Assembly: GCF_900106995.1 (NCBI RefSeq)
Contig: NZ_FNOK01000006.1
Coordinates: 124,001 to 188,000, forward strand
Direction: 5' to 3'
Length of the DNA stretch: 64,000 bases
DNA from: Saccharopolyspora shandongensis
Lineage (GTDB): Bacteria > Actinomycetota > Actinomycetes > Mycobacteriales > Pseudonocardiaceae
The notes beneath the pieces are model-generated. The model saw only the letters and a program-made list of their open reading frames with translations, made no database searches and was not told the origin of the DNA. A program made the position numbers and the translations under genes. Positions 46,212 through 55,564 of the stretch are shown here, one piece after another (position 1 is the first letter of the stretch; every line of letters begins with the position of its first letter).

Positions 46212-47675
46212 GTGACCGCCGCCACAGCCCTCCGCTCCCGGTCCGGCCGCTGGATCCTCATCGCCACGATCCTCGGCTCCGGGGTGGCGTTCCTGGACGG
46301 CTCCGTCGTCAACGTCGCGCTGCCGGCGATCGGCCGGGACGTGGGCGGCGACCTCAGCGTCCTGCAGTGGGTGCTGGACGCCTACCTGCTCACGCTCAGC
46401 GCGTTGCTGCTCCTCGGCGGCGCGCTCGGTGACCGCTACGGCCGCCGCCGTGTCTACACGCTAGGGCTGGTGCTGTTCACGCTGGCGTCGCTGGGCTGCG
46501 GCCTGGCGCCGAACGGCGCGGCCCTGATCACCGCCCGCCTGCTGCAGGGCGTCGGCGGCGCGCTGCTGGTGCCCGGCAGCCTGGCGCTGATCAACTCCAC
46601 GATCCGGCACGACGACCGCGGCGAGGCGGTCGGCCGCTGGGCCGGGCTGACCGGCGTGGCCTCGGCGATCGGCCCGTTCGTGGGCGGGTGGCTGGTGGAC
46701 GCGGCGTCCTGGCGGTGGGTGTTCTTCATCAACGTGCCCATCGCGGCGGCCGCGCTGCTGGCGCTGCGGCACGTGCCGGAATCCCGCGGCCCGGCCGCCG
46801 CCGGCCGGCTGGACGTCTTCGGCGCGATCACCGTGACCGTCGGGCTGGCCGGTGCCGTGTACGCCCTGATCGAGATCCCGACGAACGGGTGGAACGCCGC
46901 CAGCGCGGCGGCGGCCGTGGTGGGCGTCGCCGCGCTCATCGCGTTCCCGCTGATCGAGTCGCGCCACCCGGACCCGCTGCTGCCGCTGTCGCTGTTCCGC
47001 TCCGCGCAGTTCACCGGCGCGAACCTGACGACCTTCACCGTTTACGCGGCCCTCAGCGGCGCGTTGTTCCTGCTGTCGCTGCAGTTGCAGCAGTCGATGG
47101 GCTACACCGCGCTCGCCGCGGGGATCGCGACGCTGCCGATCACGATCATCATGCTGCTGGTGTCCGGGCGCGTCGGCGCGCTCGCGCAGCGCACCGGGCC
47201 GCGCCTGCCGATGAGCATCGGCCCGGTCGTCTGCGGGGTCGGCCTGGCGCTGCTGACCTGGGCGGTGCCCGGCAGCACCTACCTGAGCGGCGTGCTGCCC
47301 GGCGTCCTGGTGTTCGGCGCCGGCCTGTCCATCACCGTGGCGCCGCTGACCTCGGCGGTGCTCGCCTCCGTCAGCCCGGACAACGCCGGTGTCGCCTCCG
47401 GCGTGAACAACGCGGTGTCCCGGCTGGCGGGTCTCCTGGCGGTCGCGGTGCTCCCGGTGATCGCCGGGTTGTCGCACACCGGCGCGGGCGAGCCGCTCGG
47501 CCCTGGTTTCGGGCAGGCCATGCTGGTCTCCGCGGTGATGTGCGCGGCGGGCGGCGTGCTGGCGTGGCTGACCATCGACCGCGCCCGGCGTGTCGAGACC
47601 TACCCGTTGCCGGGCTTGAACCACGCCTGCCAGGACCCGTGCACCTGCGACCTCGACCGTAATCCAGACCGGTGA
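46212..47675 (+). CDS. MFS drug/H+ antiporter, DHA2 family (14 TM)
   Basis: 487 residues, about 14 hydrophobic segments. DHA2 hallmarks: motif D1 GSGVAFLDGSVVNVALPAIGRD, motif A LLGGALGDRYGRRRVY, and motif C SAIGPFVGGWLVDAASWRWVFFIN. The C-terminal tail has CQDPCTCDLD, an unusual Cys cluster. It probably exports a hydrophobic drug or metabolite using the proton gradient. Followed by a MarR regulator, it forms a likely resistance/export pair. GTG 46212. Confidence 0.93.
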   Translation: MTAATALRSRSGRWILIATILGSGVAFLDGSVVNVALPAIGRDVGGDLSVLQWVLDAYLLTLSALLLLGGALGDRYGRRRVYTLGLVLFTLASLGCGLAPNGAALITARLLQGVGGALLVPGSLALINSTIRHDDRGEAVGRWAGLTGVASAIGPFVGGWLVDAASWRWVFFINVPIAAAALLALRHVPESRGPAAAGRLDVFGAITVTVGLAGAVYALIEIPTNGWNAASAAAAVVGVAALIAFPLIESRHPDPLLPLSLFRSAQFTGANLTTFTVYAALSGALFLLSLQLQQSMGYTALAAGIATLPITIIMLLVSGRVGALAQRTGPRLPMSIGPVVCGVGLALLTWAVPGSTYLSGVLPGVLVFGAGLSITVAPLTSAVLASVSPDNAGVASGVNNAVSRLAGLLAVAVLPVIAGLSHTGAGEPLGPGFGQAMLVSAVMCAAGGVLAWLTIDRARRVETYPLPGLNHACQDPCTCDLDRNPDR

Positions 47676-47760
47676 AGTTCCGGATATCGATCGCGAGTTG
47701 GGCCGTTTGGACTAGGATTCGCACACCCCGTTCGCCAACCCTGACGGAAGTGACGCCCAC

Positions 47761-48183
47761 GTGGAGCTGGACAACGCCGTCTTCCACCTCATGCGCCGCG
47801 CCATGCAGGAACACACGTCGAGCTGGCAGTCCCGCCTGCCGCACCTCACGAAGCCGCAGTACGCGGTGCTCAACGCGATCCGAGCCAACCCCGGCATAGA
47901 GCAGGCTCAGCTCGGCCACCGGGCGGCGATCGACAAGGCGACCCTCGCATCCCTGCTGGTCCGGATGGAGCAGCGCGGGTTGGTGCACCGGACCGTCGAC
48001 GACGCCGACCGGCGCCGCCGGCTCCTGCGGCTCACCCCGATCGGCGAGGCCGAACTGCGCGCCGTCGAGCCGATCGCGGACCGGGTCGACATCGAACTGC
48101 TCGACCGGCTCACCTCGGACGAGCGCGCCGAGCTGCTCCGGCTGCTCGACAAGCTCGCCCCTCGCGACCGGCTGGTCAACTGA
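47761..48183 (+). CDS. MarR-family transcriptional regulator
   Basis: 140 residues: winged helix LTKPQYAVLNAIRANPGIEQAQLG, recognition helix DKATLASLLVRMEQRGLV and the wing DDADRRRRLLRLTPIGEAEL, flanked by dimerisation helices. GTG 47761 follows TGACGGAAGTGACGCCCAC. It lies 85 bases after the DHA2 exporter and may regulate it. Confidence 0.92.
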   Translation: MELDNAVFHLMRRAMQEHTSSWQSRLPHLTKPQYAVLNAIRANPGIEQAQLGHRAAIDKATLASLLVRMEQRGLVHRTVDDADRRRRLLRLTPIGEAELRAVEPIADRVDIELLDRLTSDERAELLRLLDKLAPRDRLVN

Positions 48184-48204
48184 TCCGCACCCCGGGCACG
48201 CCCG

Positions 48205-48375
48205 TCATGCGGCGGAGCCCGCCGCGGTCAGGCGGTGCATCCGCAGCAGCCACAGCTCCAGTTCGGAGAGCTGGCCGTCCAGGCTCTCGCTGCCGTACAT
48301 GTCCGGGCTCGCGCGCAGGGTGTTCAGCTCCTCCCAGCGCCGTTCCATCTGCTCGACCAGATCCCGCAGCGTCAC
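48205..48375 (-). CDS. Small hypothetical protein
   Basis: A 56-residue ORF starts at GTG 48375 with GGAGAGGAG 6 bases upstream. It is a single amphipathic helical protein: VEQMERRWEELNTLRASPDMYG then LDGQLSELELWLLRMHRL, acidic with two Trp. It converges with marR. No family is recognised; the ribosome site and stable composition support coding. Confidence 0.5.
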   Translation of the reverse strand: MTLRDLVEQMERRWEELNTLRASPDMYGSESLDGQLSELELWLLRMHRLTAAGSAA

Positions 48376-48522
48376 CTGGTGCTCCTCTCCCCGACGTGCA
48401 ACACCGCCGATGACGCTACGGCGTTTCCGTGCACGCTCGGTAAGGCCGAAAGTCACGGTTTCACCCGATCTTCCGGAACCGATCGGGACCATCCCGGGCA
48501 CCCGTTGTGATCTCATCGGTGC

Positions 48523-48690
48523 ATGAGAAGAGGGCGTCGAGGCCACCCCTGCGAACCCGACACCAGCCGGATCGGCCTGTGGCGGTGCGACGTCTGCGGC
48601 CAGCAGTGGGAGATCCACGGCGTGGCCGACAACCCGAGGATCCGCAAGGTGAGCCGGGTCGGCTGGTTCCTCGCAAAACTGCTGGGCTGA
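48523..48690 (+). CDS. Small zinc-ribbon-like protein
   Basis: A 55-residue ORF from ATG 48523. It has His/Cys (GHPCEP) and CDVCG spaced 20 residues apart around WRCDVCGQQWEI, a possible C2HC/ribbon zinc site. It ends with a basic, aromatic tail (RIRKVSRVGWFLAKLLG). It is too small for a family call. There is no strong ribosome site (CATCGGTGC precedes it), so a leaderless transcript is possible. Confidence 0.5.
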   Translation: MRRGRRGHPCEPDTSRIGLWRCDVCGQQWEIHGVADNPRIRKVSRVGWFLAKLLG

Positions 48691-48763
48691 CCGGTCTTTT
48701 ACCTATTCCAGGCTCGCCTTGCGCAGCGGTGCGGGTAGCGGCCCCCTGCGGGAATTTCGGCTG

Positions 48764-50107
48764 TCACCGGTCGAGGGCGGGGCGCTTGGCGTCGAAGGTC
48801 CAGCCCGGGACGAGGTACCGCATCGCCAGCGCGTCGTCGCGGGCGCCGAGGCCTTCCTGGCGGTAGAGCTCGTTCGCCTCGGCCACCCGGGCCATGTCGA
48901 GCTCCACGCCGAGCCCCGGAGCCGTCGGCACCGGTAGTCGTCCGTCCGCGATGACCAGCGGTTGCCGGGTGAGCCGCTGGCCGTCCTGCCAGATCCAGTG
49001 CGTGTCGATGGCCGTGATCTCGCCGGGCGCGGCCGCGGCGACGTGGGTGAACATCGCCAGCGACACGTCGAAGTGGTTGTTCGAGTGCGAACCCCACGTC
49101 AGGCCCCACGCGTCGCAGAGCTGCGCGACGCGCACCGAGCCGCTCATCGTCCAGAAGTGCGGGTCGGCCAGCGGGATGTCGACGGCGTCGGCGCGGATCG
49201 CGTGGCCGAGCTCGCGCCAGTCGGTGGCGATCATGTTCGTCGCCGTGGGCAGCCCGGTGGCCCGCCGGAACTCCGCCATCACCTCCCGTCCCGAGTACCC
49301 GCGCTCCGCGCCGCACGGGTCCTCGGCGTAGGCGAGCACGTCGCGCAGGCCCCGGCACAGGTCGATCGCCTCGGACAGCGGCCATCCGCCGTTGGGGTCG
49401 AGCGTGATGCGGGCTTCCGGGAACCGTTCGGCCAGCGCGGTGGCGACCTCGATCTCGGCGGGCCCAGGCAGCACGCCGCCCTTGAGCTTGAAGTCGCGGA
49501 ACCCGTAGCGGGCCTGCGCCGCTTCGGCCAGCCGCACGACCGAATCCGGGGTCAGCGCCTCCTCGTGGCGCAGCCGCGACCAGTCGTCGGCGCCGGCCGG
49601 CTCGTCGGCCGGGGCCCGGTAGGCCAGGTCGGTCCTGGTGCGGTCGCCGACGAAGAACAGGTATCCCAGCACCGGCACCTCGTCGCGCTGCTTGCCGTCG
49701 CCGAGCAGCTCCGCGACCGGCACGCCGAGGTGCTTGCCGAGCAGGTCGAGCAGCGCGGATTCCAGCGCCGTCACGGCGTGCACCGCGACGCGCAGGTCGA
49801 AGGTCTGCGTGCCGCGGCCGCCGGAATCCCGGTCGCCGAAGCGATCGCGCACGGCGGCCAGCACGGCGTGGTAGCGCGCGACCGGCTGCCCGACCACCAG
49901 GTCCCGGGATTCCTCCAGGGTGGTGCGGATGGGTTCCCCGCCGGGCACCTCGCCGACCCCGGTGCGGCCTTCGGAGTCGGTGAGGATCACCAGGTTTCGG
50001 GTGAAGTAGGGGGCGTGCGCCCCGCTGAGGTTGAGCAGCATGCTGTCGTGCCCCGCGACGGGAACGACCTGCATTCCGGTCACCAGCGGGCCGTGCTGAG
50101 CGGTCAT
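48764..50107 (-). CDS. gudD: Glucarate dehydratase
   Basis: This 447-residue enolase-superfamily enzyme dehydrates D-glucarate/L-idarate to 5-dehydro-4-deoxy-D-glucarate. Features: KxK base FKLKGG, metal ligands in ITLDPNGGW, the [11 protein letters not shown] loop, and catalytic His in [13 protein letters not shown]. Length equals the usual 446-450. ATG 50107 has GGAGG 9 bases upstream. It lies downstream of kdgD on the same strand and acts one step before it. Confidence 0.94.
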   Translation of the reverse strand: MTAQHGPLVTGMQVVPVAGHDSMLLNLSGAHAPYFTRNLVILTDSEGRTGVGEVPGGEPIRTTLEESRDLVVGQPVARYHAVLAAVRDRFGDRDSGGRGTQTFDLRVAVHAVTALESALLDLLGKHLGVPVAELLGDGKQRDEVPVLGYLFFVGDRTRTDLAYRAPADEPAGADDWSRLRHEEALTPDSVVRLAEAAQARYGFRDFKLKGGVLPGPAEIEVATALAERFPEARITLDPNGGWPLSEAIDLCRGLRDVLAYAEDPCGAERGYSGREVMAEFRRATGLPTATNMIATDWRELGHAIRADAVDIPLADPHFWTMSGSVRVAQLCDAWGLTWGSHSNNHFDVSLAMFTHVAAAAPGEITAIDTHWIWQDGQRLTRQPLVIADGRLPVPTAPGLGVELDMARVAEANELYRQEGLGARDDALAMRYLVPGWTFDAKRPALDR

Positions 50108-50267
50108 GATCGGCATCCTCCGCGGTCGGTGCTCGCCGAACGCGCCGTCGATGCGGCGCCACGAGCCGTCGGGATTTTCGTCGGCCGGCATGCCGATGTG
50201 GACGCAAACCGTCCACCGTGGACCATCGCGTGGCCGAACTCCGACTCGGCTCCGGCGGCCGGGGCGG

Positions 50268-51194
50268 TCATCGCGGCTGCTCGGGCAGGCGCTCGACGAG
50301 GTCGGCCAGCTGCGCGAGCTCGGACTCGTCGAGGTCGACCAGCGGCGGGCGCACGGGCCCGGCCGGGCGGCCGATGACCTTCATGCCCGCCTTCACGATG
50401 CTCACCGCGTAACCCGCTCGCCGGTTGCGGATGTCGCAGTACGGCAGCACGAAGTCGTCGAGGTACCGGTACACGGCGGCGCGGTCGTGGTCGCGCACCG
50501 CCCGGTAGAAGCGCATCGCGAACTCGGGCACGAAGTTGAACATCGCCGACGAGTACGTGGTGACGCCCAGCTCCAGGTACGGCAGGGCGAAGGTCTCCGC
50601 GGTCGGCAGGCCGCCGATGTAGGTGAGCCGGTCGCCCAGCCGCGCGTACAGGCGGGTCATCTTCTCGATGTTGCCGACGCCGTCCTTGAACCCGACCAGG
50701 TTCGGGCAGTCCTCGGCGAGCGCGGCGACGGTCGTCTCGTCGAAGACCGCGTTGGCGCGGCTGTAGAGGATCACGCCGAGCCCGGTGGCCGCGCAGACCG
50801 CGCGGACGTGGGCGGCGAGCCCGTCCTGGTCCGCCTCGGTCAGGTACGGCGGCAGCAGGAGCAGGCCGTCGGCCCCCGCGCGTTCGGCGGAGCGGGCCAT
50901 CTCGACGGCCATCGCGGTGCCGTAGCCGGCCGGGGCGATCACCGGCACACCCGCCGGCGCCTCCTGCGCGGCCGCGGTGACCACCGACTCGACTTCGGCG
51001 GGGGTCAGCGAGAAGAACTCGCCGGTGCCGCCGGCCGCGAAGAGCCCGGCGGCCCCGAATCCGCCCAGCCGGCCGATGTTCTCCCGGTAGGCGGCCTCGT
51101 CGAAGCCGTGGTCGGGCCGGAAGTGCGTCACCGGGAACGACAACAGCCCGCCGGCCAGCTGCCGGGCCACATCGGTGGGCGAATACGCGGACAT
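50268..51194 (-). CDS. kdgD: 5-dehydro-4-deoxyglucarate dehydratase
   Basis: This 308-residue enzyme of the DHDPS/NAL aldolase superfamily forms 2,5-dioxopentanoate from the gudD product with loss of water and CO2. Schiff-base Lys170 lies in [10 protein letters not shown], Tyr in [11 protein letters not shown], and the carboxylate-binding loop is [15 protein letters not shown] 51194 follows GAAGGAGATCCGCCG. First gene of the glucarate operon, divergent from a broken LysR gene. Confidence 0.93.
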   Translation of the reverse strand: MSAYSPTDVARQLAGGLLSFPVTHFRPDHGFDEAAYRENIGRLGGFGAAGLFAAGGTGEFFSLTPAEVESVVTAAAQEAPAGVPVIAPAGYGTAMAVEMARSAERAGADGLLLLPPYLTEADQDGLAAHVRAVCAATGLGVILYSRANAVFDETTVAALAEDCPNLVGFKDGVGNIEKMTRLYARLGDRLTYIGGLPTAETFALPYLELGVTTYSSAMFNFVPEFAMRFYRAVRDHDRAAVYRYLDDFVLPYCDIRNRRAGYAVSIVKAGMKVIGRPAGPVRPPLVDLDESELAQLADLVERLPEQPR

Positions 51195-51328
51195 CGGCGG
51201 ATCTCCTTCATCGGGCGGATTCATCTGACTGCGCCGGCCCTGGCGGCGGTGAGCACCGGCGGTCGCTGCCCCGGCTTGAGCGCCGCGCCCCGGGGAACCG
51301 ACTGCGGACGACAGTAAGGTGAGCCATC

Positions 51329-51356
51329 AATGCACGTCCAAGTCCAACAATGCATT
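51329..51356. promoter_or_regulatory. Probable LysR-type binding site upstream of kdgD
   Basis: AATGCA (51329-51334) and TGCATT (51351-51356) form an inverted repeat with a 16-base spacer in the divergent kdgD-lysR region. LysR proteins commonly bind such sites near their own start. Confidence 0.45.
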
Positions 51357-51378
51357 CACCGATACCGGGACGGCATCA

Positions 51379-52252
51379 TTGTTCACCCTGAACCAGCTCA
51401 CCGGATTCGTCGCGGTGGCCGAGGAACAGCACTTCGGCCGCGCCGCGCAGCGCCTGCGCATGACCCAGCCGCCGCTGACGCGGCAGATCCAGCAACTGGA
51501 GAAGGAACTCAAGGTCCAGCTCTTCGACCACACCAGCCGCACGGTGCGGCTGACCCCGGCCGGGCGGGTTCCTGCAGGACGCGCGGCGCCTGCTGCACGA
51601 GGCCGAGAACGCCGCGCTGTCGGTGCGGCGGGTGACCTCGGGCCAGGCGGGCATCATCCGGATCGGCTTCACAGCGACCTCGGCGTACGGGGTGCTGGGC
51701 GGCTTGCTGGCGACCGTCCGCGAACACCTGCCGCAGGTGGACGTCGTGCTGCACGAGCTGGTCACCCGCGACCAGATCGACCGCCTGTCCGGCAACGCCC
51801 TGGATCTCGGGCTGGCCCGGCCGCCCGCCGCGCGGCCCGAGCTGGAATCGCGCCGGTTCCGCGCGGAACCGCTGCTGGCGGCCCTGCCCGCCGGGCATCC
51901 GCTCACTGACGACGCGAACCCCCTGGAACTCGCCGAATTCCACGGCACCGACATGGTGATGTACTCCCCGACCGAGGCCCGGTACTTCCACGAGCTGCTC
52001 GTCACCACCTTCGGCAACGCCGACGTGCAGCCGATCTACGTTCAGCACGTCAGCCAGATCCACACGGCGCTGGCGCTGGTCCAGGTCGGCCTCGGCACCG
52101 CGCTGGTGCCCGCCACCGCGGCCCGGCTGCACTTCGAAGGCGTGACGTTCCGCGATGTCCGGCTCCCCGAGCCGAATCCCGTTGAACTGCAACTGGTCTG
52201 GCGTCGAACGAACGACAATCCGGCCCTGCACGCACTGCTCGGCATGCTGTGA
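51379..52252 (+). pseudogene. LysR-family regulator gene broken by a one-base insertion
   Basis: The N-terminal half (FTLNQLTGFVAVAEEQHFGR helix-turn-helix to HTSRTVRLTPAGR) lies in one frame from TTG 51379. After base 51567 homology continues in the +1 frame (FLQDARRLLHEAENAALS, then IIRIGFTATSAYGVLGGLLA to the end). Removing one G from the GGG at 51566-51568 restores a single frame of about 290 codons. It is either a true frameshift or a sequencing error in GC-rich DNA. The intact protein would have regulated the divergent kdgD-gudD operon and perhaps tctCBA. Confidence 0.85.
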
Positions 52253-52263
52253 TCGAGCCTTGC

Positions 52264-53769
52264 TCATGCGTCTGCGTCGGCCGGTTGTCGTGGTCGGCGC
52301 CGGATCAGCTTCCGCAGCAGCGGAAGCAGGACGACCAGGGCCAGCAGCGCTAGTAGGGTGGCGGAGATCGGCCTCGTGACGAAGCCGGCCGGGTCGCCGT
52401 CGAAGAGCAGCAGCGACCGGCGCAGCGAGGTTTCGAGCAGCGCACCGAGCACGAAGGCCAGTACCAGCGGCCCTGGTTCGAAGCCGAACTTCTTCATCAG
52501 GTAGCCGAGGAGGCCGAAGGCGATCACCAGCCCGATGTCGAAGACGCTGTTGCGGACGGTGTACGCGCCCACCAGCGTGATCAGCACGGTGATCGGGGCG
52601 AGGACGCCGGCGCGCACGCGGAGGATCTTCACGAACAGCCCGACCAGCGGGATGCTCATGACCAGCAGCAGGATGTTCCCGACGTACATCGAGTTCACCA
52701 CGCCCCAGAACAGCTCCGGCCGCTCGGCCACGAGCTGGGGCCCCGGGGTCACGCCCTGGATCAGCAGCGCGCCGAAGATCATCGCCATCGTCGCGTTCGC
52801 CGGGATGCCCAGCGTCAGCAGCGGGATGAACGACGACGTCGCGGCCGCGTTGTTCGCCGTCTCCGGTGCGGCCACACCCTCGACCGCGCCGTTGCCGAAC
52901 CGCTCCGGTGTCTTCGACCGGCGCTTCTCCAACGCGTACGCCGCGAGCGACGAGAGCGAGGCGCCGCCGCCCGGGAGCACCCCCAGCACGAACCCGAGCA
53001 CCGAGCCCCGGCCGATCGCCCCCGCCGAGCGCCGGAGATCCGCGCGGGACGGCCACGCGTTGGCCACCCTGGTGACCGCCGCGGCGCCCTGCCGCCGTTC
53101 CTCCAGGCCGTGCAGGATCTCGCCGAGCCCGAAGAGGCCCATCGCGATCGGGACGAAGTCGAGCCCGTCCGACAGCGGCAGCAGGCCGAAGGTGAACCGC
53201 TCGGCGCCGGTGAACGCGTCCCGGCCGACCACCGCCAGCAGCAGCCCGATGCAGGCGGCCACGACCGCCTTCAGCCGGCCGCCGCTGCTCACGGCGGCGA
53301 CCAGCAGGATGCCGAGCAGGGCGAGGGCGGTGTACTCCGGCGGGCCGAAGTCGAGCGCGAACCCGGCGATCAGCGGCGCCAGCACCGAAAGCACCACGAT
53401 CGAGGCGGTGCCGCCGACGAACGACCCGATCGCCGCGATCCCCAGCGCGGTGCCGGCCTTGCCCTGCCGGGCCAGGGCGTGGCCGTCGAAGACCGTGACC
53501 ACGGAGGACGCTTCGCCGGGCAGCCGCAGCAGCACCGACGTGATGGTGCCGCCGTACTGGGCGCCGTAGAAGATGCCGGCCAGCATGATGATCGCCGTCA
53601 CCGGTTCGACGTCGAAGGTCAGCGGCAGCAGGATCGCGATCGTCGCGGCCGGGCCGAGCCCGGGCAGCACCCCGACCAGCATCCCGATCACGACGCCGAT
53701 CAGGCAGTAGAGCAGGTTGGTGGGTTCGAGGACGACGCCGAACCCGTCGAGCACCGGAGTCAGGTCCAT
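52264..53769 (-). CDS. tctA: Tripartite tricarboxylate transporter, large membrane subunit TctA
   Basis: 501 residues, about 12 hydrophobic segments. TctA hallmarks: GVLPGLGPAATIAILLPLTF, MLAGIFYGAQYGGTITSVLL, GFVLGVLPGGGASLSSLAAY and ETANNAAATSSFIPLLTLGIP. With TctB and TctC it takes up a carboxylate, driven by an ion gradient. ATG 53769 has TAGGAG 6 bases upstream. Here it sits beside glucarate genes, so glucarate or another sugar acid is a likely substrate. Confidence 0.94.
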   Translation of the reverse strand: MDLTPVLDGFGVVLEPTNLLYCLIGVVIGMLVGVLPGLGPAATIAILLPLTFDVEPVTAIIMLAGIFYGAQYGGTITSVLLRLPGEASSVVTVFDGHALARQGKAGTALGIAAIGSFVGGTASIVVLSVLAPLIAGFALDFGPPEYTALALLGILLVAAVSSGGRLKAVVAACIGLLLAVVGRDAFTGAERFTFGLLPLSDGLDFVPIAMGLFGLGEILHGLEERRQGAAAVTRVANAWPSRADLRRSAGAIGRGSVLGFVLGVLPGGGASLSSLAAYALEKRRSKTPERFGNGAVEGVAAPETANNAAATSSFIPLLTLGIPANATMAMIFGALLIQGVTPGPQLVAERPELFWGVVNSMYVGNILLLVMSIPLVGLFVKILRVRAGVLAPITVLITLVGAYTVRNSVFDIGLVIAFGLLGYLMKKFGFEPGPLVLAFVLGALLETSLRRSLLLFDGDPAGFVTRPISATLLALLALVVLLPLLRKLIRRRPRQPADADA

Positions 53770-53777
53770 CGCCGCTC

Positions 53778-54260
53778 CTAGAACAGGTGGGGAATCGGCA
53801 CGTTCAGGGCGCCGACGAAGATCAGGTAGAAGACCGCCACGATGCCGACGGCGCCGAGGACGGACAGCCGCCACGACTCGCGGCCGAGGAAGCGCAGCCA
53901 CGCGAAGACCAGCAGCGCGCCCGGGATCTCGAACCCGATCACGCCGACCAGGGCGGCGAACCCGGCCATGCCGGCCACCGCGCCGAGCACCGGCAGGCAG
54001 GACGAGGACAGCCCTTCCGCGTCGTTCGTGCGCCGCGACAGCAGCGCGAGCGCCACGCCGAGGACCGCGATCGCGGTGCTGACCAGGAACGGCCAGGTTC
54101 CGGCGGACGGCGCGGCCGCGCTGCCCAGGCCCAGCGCCCAGGAACCGGCCATCCCGGCGCCGCCGATGCCGACGATGCCGACGATGCCGACGATCACCAG
54201 CGCTACCACCAGATTCGCGACCGCGCCGGCCGGTTCGCCGTCGCGCCGGGCATCGCTCAC
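53778..54260 (-). CDS. tctB: Tripartite tricarboxylate transporter, small membrane subunit TctB
   Basis: 160 residues with four hydrophobic helices, typical of TctB (GTWPFLVSTAIAVLGVALALLSRR; PVLGAVAGMAGFAALVGVIGFEIPGALLVFAWLR). GTG 54260 overlaps the stop of the tctC remnant (GTGA). The first helix is written by three perfect 9-base repeats (VGIVGIVGI). Confidence 0.85.
   Translation of the reverse strand: MSDARRDGEPAGAVANLVVALVIVGIVGIVGIGGAGMAGSWALGLGSAAAPSAGTWPFLVSTAIAVLGVALALLSRRTNDAEGLSSSCLPVLGAVAGMAGFAALVGVIGFEIPGALLVFAWLRFLGRESWRLSVLGAVGIVAVFYLIFVGALNVPIPHLF
54165..54191. repeat. Three 9-base tandem repeats inside tctB
   Basis: GATGCCGAC occurs three times in a row, encoding VGI units in the first membrane helix of TctB. 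Copy-number slippage here would keep the frame and change helix length. Confidence 0.7.
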
Positions 54261-54957
54261 TTCGGCCCGCCGAGGTCGATGCCGTACCGCTGGATCATGG
54301 TTCGGTAGCTCTTCAGCGAGCCCGTCCACTCCTGCGCGATCTGCGCGCCGTCGACCTCGTGCGGGGTGAGCAGGTTGTCCTCGTTGAACTTCCGGTACCG
54401 CTCGGTGGCGAACGTCGCCCGGAACGCCTGGCGCAGCCGGTCCACGACCTCCGGGGGCGTGCCCTTCGGGGCGACGACCGCGCGGAACTGCGAAACCCTT
54501 ACGTCGTAACCCTCTTCCACGGCCGTCGGGGTGTCCGGGAGGTACCGGTTGCGCTGCGCGGCGAAGGTGACCAGCGGGACCAGCTCGCCCGCCCGGATCT
54601 GGCCGATCGCCTCGCCGAGCTGGACGGAGGCGACGTCCACCTGGTCGCCGAGCACCGCGGTCATCGCGGGCGACCCGCCGTCGAACGGGACCGCGGTGCC
54701 GGCGATCCCGGCCTGCTTGAACAGCAGTTCCTGGGAGAGCTGGCTGCCGGTGCCGACGCCGGTGGTGCCGAACTTGAGGTTCCGGTGCGCGTCGACGAGG
54801 CCCCGCACCGACTTCAGGCCGGAGGCGGCGTTGGCGACCAGCACGTAGTCGTCCTGCGAAATCCCGGTGACCACCTCGAAATCGTCGATCGCGACGGCTT
54901 CCTGCGGCGCGGCCGCCAGCGGCGTGATCGCGGTCAGCGAGGCGTTGATGACCATGA
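54257..54957 (-). pseudogene. TctC solute-binding protein, 5'-truncated remnant
   Basis: About 230 codons of TctC-like sequence (INASLTAITPLA, SGLKSVRGLVDAHRNLKFGTTG, GSQLSQELLFKQAGI, VPFDGGSPAMTAVLGDQVD, VVAPKGTPPEVVDRLRQAF) remain. The signal peptide and about the first 90-100 residues of a usual 320-residue protein are missing. Homology stops at 54957-54960, where an unrelated truncated gene on the other strand begins. Without a signal peptide it cannot act as a secreted receptor. Confidence 0.85.
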
Positions 54958-54960
54958 CGC

Positions 54961-55488
54961 AACCACTTCGGCGCGGTCGCCACCCTCGAAGGCCTGCGGC
55001 CGCTCCTCGCCCGCGGCACCGATCCGCGCGCGGTCGTGATCTCGTCGGTCGCGTCGCTGCACCCGACCGATCCCGGCATCGTCGATGCCGCACTCGCCGG
55101 CGACGAGGACGCCGCGGTGGCTGCCGCCCGCGCCGCGGTGGAGCGCGGCGACGGCGCGCAGGTATACGCGTCCTCGAAGGCCGCGATCGCGCGATGGACG
55201 CGCCGAACCGCGATCACGCCGGAATGGGCGGGCGCCGGAATACCGCTCAACGCCATCGCCCCCGGCACCATCGTCACGCCGATGATCCAGGACATGCTCG
55301 ATACCGAAGCGGGTCGCCGGGCCATCGACGGCAGCGTCCCCATTCCACTGCACGGCCACGCCCGACCCGAGCAGATCGCGCCGCTGCTCGCTTGGCTCAC
55401 CTCCCCCGAGAACTCGCACATCACCGGCCAGGTGGTGTTCGTCGACGGCGGCGCCGACGCGGTCCTGCGCGGCGACGGGACCTGGTGA
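54961..55488 (+). pseudogene. Short-chain dehydrogenase gene, 5'-truncated remnant
   Basis: The open frame begins abruptly with NHFGAVATLEGLRPLLARG, which in full-length SDRs lies around residue 85 after the Rossmann loop. It continues through VVISSVASLHPTDPG, catalytic VYASSKAAIARW (Tyr/Lys), NAIAPGTIVTPMI and VVFVDGGADAVL to a normal stop. The nucleotide-binding half is gone, and an in-frame TGA lies just upstream. It resembles 3-alpha-hydroxysteroid-dehydrogenase-like SDRs. Loss of the cofactor site makes it a pseudogene. Confidence 0.85.
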
Positions 55489-55508
55489 TGGGCCGGAGAC
55501 AGCGGTCA

Positions 55509-55564
55509 CCCCGCGCTAGGGCCCGTTTCACCGGTTGACCACGACCAAACAGGCCCTAGCGGGG
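55509..55564. terminator. Bidirectional hairpin between SDR remnant and MFS gene
   Basis: CCCCGC-GCTAGGGCC (left arm) pairs with GGCCCTAGCGGGG (right arm, 55552-55564) with a 2-base bulge and a 28-base loop. The right arm contains the TAG stop of the minus-strand MFS gene. Confidence 0.7.
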
